Source of the DNA: Solimonas sp036405815 | GTDB taxonomy: Bacteria; Pseudomonadota; Gammaproteobacteria; Nevskiales; Nevskiaceae | DNA: 64,000 bases | NCBI GenBank assembly: GCA_036405815.1 | Contig: DASWWX010000054.1 | Location: 32,150 to 96,149 of the forward strand | Direction of reading: 5' to 3' | In this document: positions 54,943 to 64,000 of the stretch, piece after piece | How positions within the stretch are numbered: position 1 is the stretch's first letter | Layout: every line of letters begins with the position of its first letter | The notes under the pieces: model-generated | Told to the model about the DNA's origin: nothing | The model's input: the letters and a program-made list of their open reading frames with translations, nothing else | Database searches by the model: none | Position numbers and translations under genes: made by a program

Positions 54943-55057
54943 GTCCGCGCTCGGCAGACCCTTGCGCGCCGCAGCAAGCCGGTGGCGTGCAACGTCAGTG
55001 CATCCAGAGCCGGCAGCGACTGGTATGCGATGCCGTGCCGGTAGCGAGGTTCGGCAC

Positions 55058-55999
55058 TCAGGTGCGCGCGTTCTGCTTGTGGCGGTACATCTGCGCGTCG
55101 GCGATGCGGATCAGCTGATCGCTCTGCGTCGCGTCGCGCGGGTATAGCGCCATGCCGAGGCTGGCGCCGACGTCGACGACGATCGGTTCGGCCTGTCCGG
55201 GCAGCGTCAACGAAAACGGTTGCGTCATCTGCTCACGGATGTGCTCGCACAGCGACTGCGCCTGCTCGACGCCGGTTACGCTTTCCAGAATCACCGCGAA
55301 CTCGTCGCCGCCCAGGCGGGCGACGGTGTCCACGGCGCGGAACAGGCCCTGCATGCGGCGCGCGATCTGTCGCAGCAACTCGTCGCCAGCAGCATGGCCG
55401 TAGCGATCGTTGACCGGCTTGAAGCGGTCGATGTCGACGTAGATCAGCGCCAGCAGACCCTGTTCGCGCTTGGCGCGCTCGATGCCGTTCTTGAGGCGGT
55501 CGCTGAACAGCATGCGGTTCGGCAGGCCGGTCAGCGCGTCGTGCGTGGCCTGATGGCGCGCTCGCGCCTCGGCGGCCTTGAGCGCGCAGCGGCCGCGATA
55601 CAGCTCCAGGAACACCTTGACCTTGGACAGCAGGATGAACTCGTTGACTGGCTTGGCGATGTAGTCGACCGCGCCGACCTCGTAGCCCTGCATGCGGTTC
55701 ATGTCGTCCTTGTAGGCGGCGGTGACGAAGATGATCGGCGTGTCGCGCGTGCCGGCGTTCTCGGACAGCAGCGAGGCGACCTCGAAGCCGTCCATCTCCG
55801 GCATCTGCACATCGAGCAGGATCAGCGCGAACTCGTGATCGAGACAGGCCGACAGCGCCTCGTTGCCGGAGCCGGCCTCGATGACCTCGCAGTCCATCTT
55901 CGCCAGCAGACGTCGCATCGCCACCAGATTGGCGGGCGTGTCGTCGACCACCAGGATCTTGCCGCGCGGGAGGGGAGCGTCGGGATTCATGTCAGGCAT
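55058..55999 (-). CDS. Response regulator with GGDEF domain (diguanylate cyclase)
   Basis: A 313-residue protein. The receiver domain (about 14-130) has VDD at 18-20 and the phospho-acceptor D63 in LILLDVQMPEMDG. The GGDEF domain (about 148-310) has an intact active site GGDEF (230-234) and an inhibitory I-site RAVD (221-224) exactly five residues upstream, so active c-di-GMP synthesis with product inhibition is expected. It is the last gene of the hybrid kinase operon and overlaps cheB by 13 bp; a start at the ATG at 55990 is possible. Confidence 0.9.
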   Translation of the reverse strand: MPDMNPDAPLPRGKILVVDDTPANLVAMRRLLAKMDCEVIEAGSGNEALSACLDHEFALILLDVQMPEMDGFEVASLLSENAGTRDTPIIFVTAAYKDDMNRMQGYEVGAVDYIAKPVNEFILLSKVKVFLELYRGRCALKAAEARARHQATHDALTGLPNRMLFSDRLKNGIERAKREQGLLALIYVDIDRFKPVNDRYGHAAGDELLRQIARRMQGLFRAVDTVARLGGDEFAVILESVTGVEQAQSLCEHIREQMTQPFSLTLPGQAEPIVVDVGASLGMALYPRDATQSDQLIRIADAQMYRHKQNART

Positions 56000-56562
56000 T
56001 CGCGGTTGAGGCGCTCGGCGAGCGCGGGCAAGGGCAATACGGCGTCGGCACCGGCGATGCGGATCGCGGCCTCGGGCATCGCCGGCTCTTCTGCGTCCTG
56101 CGGGTCTTGCACCAGTCCAAGGCCGCCCGCCGCACGGATCGCCGCCAGACCCAGCGCGCCGTCGGCATTGGTGCCGGTCAGCACCACGCCGATGGTCGCG
56201 GCGCCATAGGCGTCGACGGCAGATTCGAACAGCACATCAGCGGACGGGCGCACGTAGCAGACGCGCTCATCCACCGATAGCGCGAGGCGACCATCGCGCT
56301 CGATCAGCAGGTGATAGTTGCCGGGCGCGAGATACGCGGTTCCGCTTTCGAGCCGCGCGCCGGCGACCGCTTCCTGCACCGGCAACGGACAGCCACGGCC
56401 CAGGAGCTGCGCCAGCGAGGAGACGTCGCTGTCGCGGGTGTGCAGCACGATTGCGATCGCGGCGGCGAAGCCGGATTTCAGCGACGACAGCAGCGTACGC
56501 AACGCGGCGACACCGCCGGCCGAGGCGCCGATCACGACCAGGCGGGCTGGCTTAGCCGCCAT
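55987..56562 (-). CDS. cheB: CheB-type methylesterase, stand-alone catalytic domain
   Basis: A 191-residue methylesterase domain without the usual N-terminal receiver. The triad is visible: S14 in IGASAGGVAA, H41 in VLHTRDSD and D134 in TGTNADGALG. In chemotaxis it removes methyl groups from receptor glutamates. Without a receiver domain its control must differ from classical CheB. It overlaps cheR by 11 bp and the GGDEF gene by 13 bp. Confidence 0.9.
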   Translation of the reverse strand: MAAKPARLVVIGASAGGVAALRTLLSSLKSGFAAAIAIVLHTRDSDVSSLAQLLGRGCPLPVQEAVAGARLESGTAYLAPGNYHLLIERDGRLALSVDERVCYVRPSADVLFESAVDAYGAATIGVVLTGTNADGALGLAAIRAAGGLGLVQDPQDAEEPAMPEAAIRIAGADAVLPLPALAERLNRECLT

Positions 56563-57381
56563 GCGACTGCAACCGGTACAGCGAGGCGCGACGATCGACG
56601 AGTGCGAACGCGCGCGAGGATTCGTAGGGGCCCAGCGTTTCCTTGGAACCCAGGCAGAGATGGCCGCCGCGCACCAGGCTGTCGCGGAACAGGCCGGTGA
56701 CGCGTTGCTGCAACGGCGGCTGGAAGTAGATCAGCACGTTGCGGCACAGGATCAGGTGCGCTTCGCAGAACACGGCGTCCGAAGCAAGGTTGTGCTGCGC
56801 GAACATCACGTTGCGCTTGAGCGCATCGTCGAGCTTGATGTGACCGTACCGGGCATGAAAGTAATCCGACAGCGTGTGTCGGCCGCCGGCATCGAGGTAG
56901 TTCTGCGCGTAGGTCTTGAGATCGCGCGACGTGAAGATGCCCTCGCGTGCCTGGTCCAGGGCCTGCGCGCTCATGTCGGTGGCGTAGATGCGCGTACGGT
57001 CGTACAGGCCGGCCTCGCTGAGCAGGATCGCCAGCGAGTAGACCTCTTCGCCATGCGCGCAGCCGGCCTGCCAGATGTTGATGTGCGGGTAGCTCGCCAG
57101 CGTCGGAAACACCTCCCGGGCGAGCGTGGCGAACGTGGCCGGATCGCGGAAGAACTCGGAGACCGGAACCGACAGGCGGCCGATGATCTCGGTGATCTGT
57201 TCCTCGTCGTGCAGTACCAGCTCGATGAGCCGGCTGACGTTGTCGAGGTGGTAGTGCGTCAACAGGTTCTGCACCCGGCGCTTGAACGAGGCCGGCGCGT
57301 ACTGCGAGAAGTCGTAGCCGTGCCGTGCCTGCAGCGCACGGATCAGCAGGTCGATCTCCAGGTCCTGCAGACGAAGGTCGG

Positions 57382-57385
<4 letters not shown>
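56552..57385 (-). CDS. cheR: CheR-type protein-glutamate methyltransferase
   Basis: A 277-residue SAM-dependent methyltransferase. The N-terminal helical domain (about 1-75, HGYDFSQYAPASFKRRVQ) and the Rossmann domain (INIWQAGCAHGEEVYSLAI and LILCRNVLIYF) are clear. The target would be methyl-accepting glutamates, yet no methyl-accepting chemoreceptor is encoded in the window. It overlaps the kinase gene by 4 bp. Confidence 0.92.
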
Positions 57386-61023
<3,638 letters not shown>

Positions 61024-61214
61024 GAAGATTCCTCGAGAGATTCCGCATCTTGCGCAATGCCATCCGTCGCTCGCAAGCGGTCGGCGACGGGCGCGACAAG
61101 TGATCTTGCCGGCGGTCGCGGTGGCAGGTTTATCAACAGCCGTGAGAGAGGTTTTATCGATGACGCGCGGCCGGCCTGCTGCCGACCCGGCGCCGACTTG
61201 CCGTGGCGACCGCT

Positions 61215-62846
61215 TCAGGTCACCAGGCTCGGCGCGCGCCGGCCAGTCAGTTCGCCGATGCGCGCGATGCGGTCCGCGTGCGCGGCCAGCGTCGCCAGCG
61301 CATCGGCGGGCTTGCCGTCCAGCTTCGCCGGGTCGCGCTCGTAGCGTTCCAGGTACAGGCGCAGCGTGGCGCCCTTGGTGCCGGTGCCGGACAGCCGCAG
61401 GATGATGCGGGCGTCGTCGCCGCAGACCAGCCGCAGGCCCTGGCCCTGCGTGCGGCTGCCGTCCACCGGATCCTCGTAGCCGAACTCATCGGCCAGATCG
61501 ATCGTGCAGTCGCCCAGGCGTTGGCCGGGCAGGGTCGGCAGCGCCGCGCGCAGGCCGGCCATGACCGCTTCGGCAGCGCTGCTGCTCAGATCCTCGTAGT
61601 CGTGACGTGCGTAGTAGTGGCGGCCGTAGCGTGCCCAGTGCGCCAGCGCCAGCTCGCGCACCGACTGCTGCGTCGCTGCGAGCACGTTGAGCCAGGCCAG
61701 CACCGCCCACAGCCCGTCCTTCTCGCGCGTGTGGCTGGAGCTGGTGCCGAAGCTTTCCTCGCCGCAGATCGTCGCCTGGCCGGCGTCAAGCAGATTGCAG
61801 AAGAATTTCCAGCCGGTCGGGGTCTCGTGCATCGGCACCTGGAGCGCGCGCGCCACCTGGTCGGCGGCGCGGCAGGTCGGCATGGAGCGCGCAATGCCCT
61901 TAAGGCCGTCGCGGTAGCCGGGGCATACGCCGAGATGGGCGGCCAGCATCGCCAGCGAATCGCCCGGCGAGATGAAGATGCCGCGGCCCAGGATCATGTT
62001 GCGGTCGCCGTCGCCATCGCTGGCGGCGAGCAGATCCGGTGCGTTCTCACCGAAAGCCAGGTCGACCAGCGGCTTGGCGTAGATCAGGTTCGGGTCCGGA
62101 TGGCCGCCGCCGAAGTCCTGCAGCGGCACCGCGTTCATCAGCGTGCTGGGTGGTGCGCCGAGCTGTTCGACCAGGATGCGCTGCGCGTAGGGGCCGGTGA
62201 CGGCGTGCATCGCGTCGAAGCGCAGGCTGTGATCGCGCCGCAGCCAGTCGCGGATGCGGTCGAAGTCGAACAGCGTCTGCATCAGCCGCGCGTAGTCGTC
62301 GACGCAGTCGACGACCTCCACCGGCATCTCGCCCAGGCGCTGTTCGCCGCGCCGGTCGAGATCGATGTCGCCGCCCTCGAACACGCGGTAGCGGCTCAGG
62401 GTCTTGCTGACCTCGAACAGGCGATCAGTCAGCGCCTCGGCGGCCTGGCCGCCGCCGGCGATGTTGAACTTGATGCCGAAGTCGCCGTCCGGGCCGGCGG
62501 GGTTGTGGCTGGCGGTGAACAGGAAGCCACCCTGGGCCTCGCGCACGCGGATCAGGTTGGAGGCCGCCGGCGTCGACAGCAGGCCGCCCTGGCCGACGAT
62601 GACGCGGCCGACGCCGTTGGCAGCGGCCATCGCGATCGCGGTGGCGATGGCGTCGCGATTATGGAAGCGGCCGTCGCCACCGATCACCAGTGTGCCCCCC
62701 TTGAGCGCCGGCACACTGTCGAAGATCGACTGCAGGTAGTTCTCCAGGTAGTGCGGCTGCTGGAACACCGCCACTTTCTTGCGCAGGCCCGCGGTCCCGG
62801 ATTTCTGGTCGAGGTAGGGCTTGGTCTGGATCTCACGCACGGGCAT
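61215..62846 (-). CDS. pgm: Alpha-D-glucose phosphate-specific phosphoglucomutase
   Basis: Interconverts glucose-1-phosphate and glucose-6-phosphate for glycogen and surface sugar synthesis. A 543-residue protein of the eukaryote-like type, starting VREIQTKPYLDQKSGTAGLR. The phosphoserine is S113 in TASHNPAGPDGDFG, the metal loop is DGDGDRNMI, and the sugar-binding GEESFGTSS is present with a C-terminal phosphate-binding RLSGTGTKGATLR. It stands alone; 61024-61214 upstream of the kinase gene holds nothing recognisable. Confidence 0.95.
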   Translation of the reverse strand: MPVREIQTKPYLDQKSGTAGLRKKVAVFQQPHYLENYLQSIFDSVPALKGGTLVIGGDGRFHNRDAIATAIAMAAANGVGRVIVGQGGLLSTPAASNLIRVREAQGGFLFTASHNPAGPDGDFGIKFNIAGGGQAAEALTDRLFEVSKTLSRYRVFEGGDIDLDRRGEQRLGEMPVEVVDCVDDYARLMQTLFDFDRIRDWLRRDHSLRFDAMHAVTGPYAQRILVEQLGAPPSTLMNAVPLQDFGGGHPDPNLIYAKPLVDLAFGENAPDLLAASDGDGDRNMILGRGIFISPGDSLAMLAAHLGVCPGYRDGLKGIARSMPTCRAADQVARALQVPMHETPTGWKFFCNLLDAGQATICGEESFGTSSSHTREKDGLWAVLAWLNVLAATQQSVRELALAHWARYGRHYYARHDYEDLSSSAAEAVMAGLRAALPTLPGQRLGDCTIDLADEFGYEDPVDGSRTQGQGLRLVCGDDARIILRLSGTGTKGATLRLYLERYERDPAKLDGKPADALATLAAHADRIARIGELTGRRAPSLVT

Positions 62847-62882
62847 GGCGGCGTCAAGTAGTGATGAAGGGTGGGCCTATCT

Positions 62883-62888
62883 TATAGT
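62883..62888 (+). promoter_or_regulatory. -10-like element directly before the DUF1249 gene
   Basis: TATAGT, 7 bp before ATG 62896, giving a predicted leaderless transcript. The pgm start is divergent and only 49 bp away. Confidence 0.4.
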
Positions 62889-62895
62889 CCGCGCC

Positions 62896-63369
62896 ATGCA
62901 AGCCACTACGCACCTGTGTCCCTGCTGCGGCAAACCGCGTCGCATCGCGCACCTGATGGAACTGTACGAGCGCAATTACCGGATGCTGCGCCGCCTGCTG
63001 CCGGAGATGGACCGCATGGCGGCGCGTGCGGTGTCGCGTAGCGCCAGCGATGCGCCCCTGCATGTCGAGGTGCTGAATCGCGACCGCTACACGCTGACGC
63101 TGCACCTGACCTACGAGTTCACCGACGAATCCGGCTTGCGGCGTCAGCCCGATCTGTGGGTGCGGCTGTACCACGACGCCGCGGTGGCCGAGGCGTTGCA
63201 CTGCATGGAACGCCCGCCCTGGGTGGCCGAGGAGGCCGGCGAGGCGGCGCATGCCTTTCTCAGTGCGCAATGGCGCCGCAACCTGCTGCTGGAGAAGTGG
63301 TTGGAGTTCCTGCTGGAGCAGGGCCATGGCTTCGGCGCACCCGTCAGCGAGGAGGCGGTTGCCGTCTGA
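62896..63369 (+). CDS. DUF1249 (YqiB) family protein
   Basis: A 157-residue protein matching DUF1249: LMELYERNYRMLRRLLP, a core LTLHLTYEFTDES and DLWVRLYHDAAVAEAL. It opens with a CPCCGKPRR zinc-ribbon-like Cys motif that is not obvious in E. coli YqiB. Function unknown; in E. coli the gene neighbours tolC and cpdA. It is divergent from pgm and convergent with the esterase gene. Confidence 0.78.
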   Translation: MQATTHLCPCCGKPRRIAHLMELYERNYRMLRRLLPEMDRMAARAVSRSASDAPLHVEVLNRDRYTLTLHLTYEFTDESGLRRQPDLWVRLYHDAAVAEALHCMERPPWVAEEAGEAAHAFLSAQWRRNLLLEKWLEFLLEQGHGFGAPVSEEAVAV

Positions 63370-63444
63370 GCCCGTGGCGTGAGGGTCGCGCCGTTTCCCC
63401 GTGGGCGCGGTCGTAGTGCCGGCAATGGGGTTACGAACCGGGCC

Positions 63445-64000
63445 TCAAACGGCACTGGCCGCTCGCAGCAGGTCAGCCAGCGCCTGTGCGATGCGCGTGT
63501 AGCCCGCGGCGTTCGGGTGTACCTGATCGGATTTCAGCTTGCGGTCGCCGAGCACATCGGCCAGCACCCGGTTCTCCAGCGGCAGACGGAACTGCTCGGC
63601 CAGCTCGCCGTAGGACGGTTCCGCGCTGAGGCTCATCAGCTTGGGCTCGGGCACGCCGATCAGCACGACCGCGATGCCACGACCGCGAATCTCCTCGATC
63701 ATCGCCGCGAGATTGGCCTTCATGCGCGCGCGATCCAGTTTGCGCAGCATGTCGTTGCCGCCCAGGCAGAGAATGACCAGATCGGGACGGACTTCATCGA
63801 GCACGTCGGGCAGTCGCTCGCGACCTTCGCCCGAGGTTTCGCCGGGGATGCCGGCGTTGACGACCTCGCGGCCGATCAGTGCGGCCAGCTTGGCCGGGTA
63901 AGCCTGTGCGCGATCAGTGCCGGTGCCGTGGGTCAGACTGTCGCCGAAGGCGAGCACGACGCCGTCGGTGGCGATGCGGGCGACGCGCGGCACGTCCGTG
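63445..64000 (-). CDS. SGNH-hydrolase esterase (TesA/arylesterase-like), 5' end cut by window
   Basis: The 3' 185 codons of an SGNH hydrolase. Block I is LAFGDSLTHGTG with the nucleophile Ser, block III is CLGGNDML, and block V is DQVHPNAAGYTRIA with the catalytic Asp and His. The frame stays open past 63993, where only a GTG could serve as start, so the true N-terminus, probably with a signal or lipoprotein peptide, lies beyond the window. It resembles E. coli TesA and related periplasmic arylesterases. Confidence 0.85.
   Translation of the reverse strand, partial: TDVPRVARIATDGVVLAFGDSLTHGTGTDRAQAYPAKLAALIGREVVNAGIPGETSGEGRERLPDVLDEVRPDLVILCLGGNDMLRKLDRARMKANLAAMIEEIRGRGIAVVLIGVPEPKLMSLSAEPSYGELAEQFRLPLENRVLADVLGDRKLKSDQVHPNAAGYTRIAQALADLLRAASAV

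Overview
The window is high-GC, densely coded DNA from the chromosome of a free-living Gammaproteobacterium. The Xanthomonas-type Rrf2-sufBCDS operon, a FabH2-type KAS III, PstC and PstA with long periplasmic insertions, DUF1249 and DUF3293 proteins and the dnaX-ybaB pair point to a Xanthomonadales/Nevskiales-like lineage. That placement is an inference from gene families; no rRNA is present. No prophage, insertion sequence with a transposase, CRISPR array or tRNA gene was seen.

Layout. 1-2.8 kb: end of threonine synthase and recJ. 2.9-7.0 kb: an operon of a lipoprotein hydrolase, a cupredoxin-like protein and a polytopic membrane protein. 7.0-12.8 kb (minus): sufR-sufB-sufC-sufD-sufS and a membrane protein. 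13.0-17.2 kb: a thioesterase and a divergent zinc locus (His-rich TonB receptor plus a small CxxCH protein, against a Zur-type regulator plus a SelW/Rdx protein). 17.3-25.5 kb: DUF3293, several alpha/beta hydrolases, small unknown genes, KAS III, sppA and murI, interrupted at 20.5 kb by a 267-bp transposase-less element with 31-bp terminal inverted repeats. 25.7-28.1 kb: ahpC and ahpF, separated by an intergenic repeat.

28.3-29.7 kb is the main accessory region: two well-formed integron gene cassettes and a probable third, with attC sites and no integrase nearby (a CALIN-type array). They carry a small membrane protein, a HEPN-like protein and a chorismate mutase/PchB-like protein. 29.8-31.7 kb (minus): trxB-nadC.

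31.8-46.0 kb is one large phosphate/arsenic block. A Pho box precedes phoB-phoR. Next comes arsR-acr3-arsH-arsC, with a perfect palindrome at the arsR start, then two tandem pstS genes (the second behind a Pho box), an OprO/P-type porin, and pstC-pstA-pstB-phoU. Phosphate sensing, high-affinity uptake and detoxification of the arsenate that can enter by the same route therefore sit together.

46.2-55 kb: mrcB (PBP1b), a TPR lipoprotein, a DinG/YoaA helicase, tsaB, the SRP RNA gene ffs, a GNAT acetyltransferase, dnaX and ybaB. 55-61 kb (minus): four overlapping genes for a CHASE3-GAF hybrid kinase with three receiver domains, CheR, CheB and a receiver-GGDEF protein. 61.2-64 kb: phosphoglucomutase, a DUF1249 protein and the 3' part of a TesA-like SGNH esterase.
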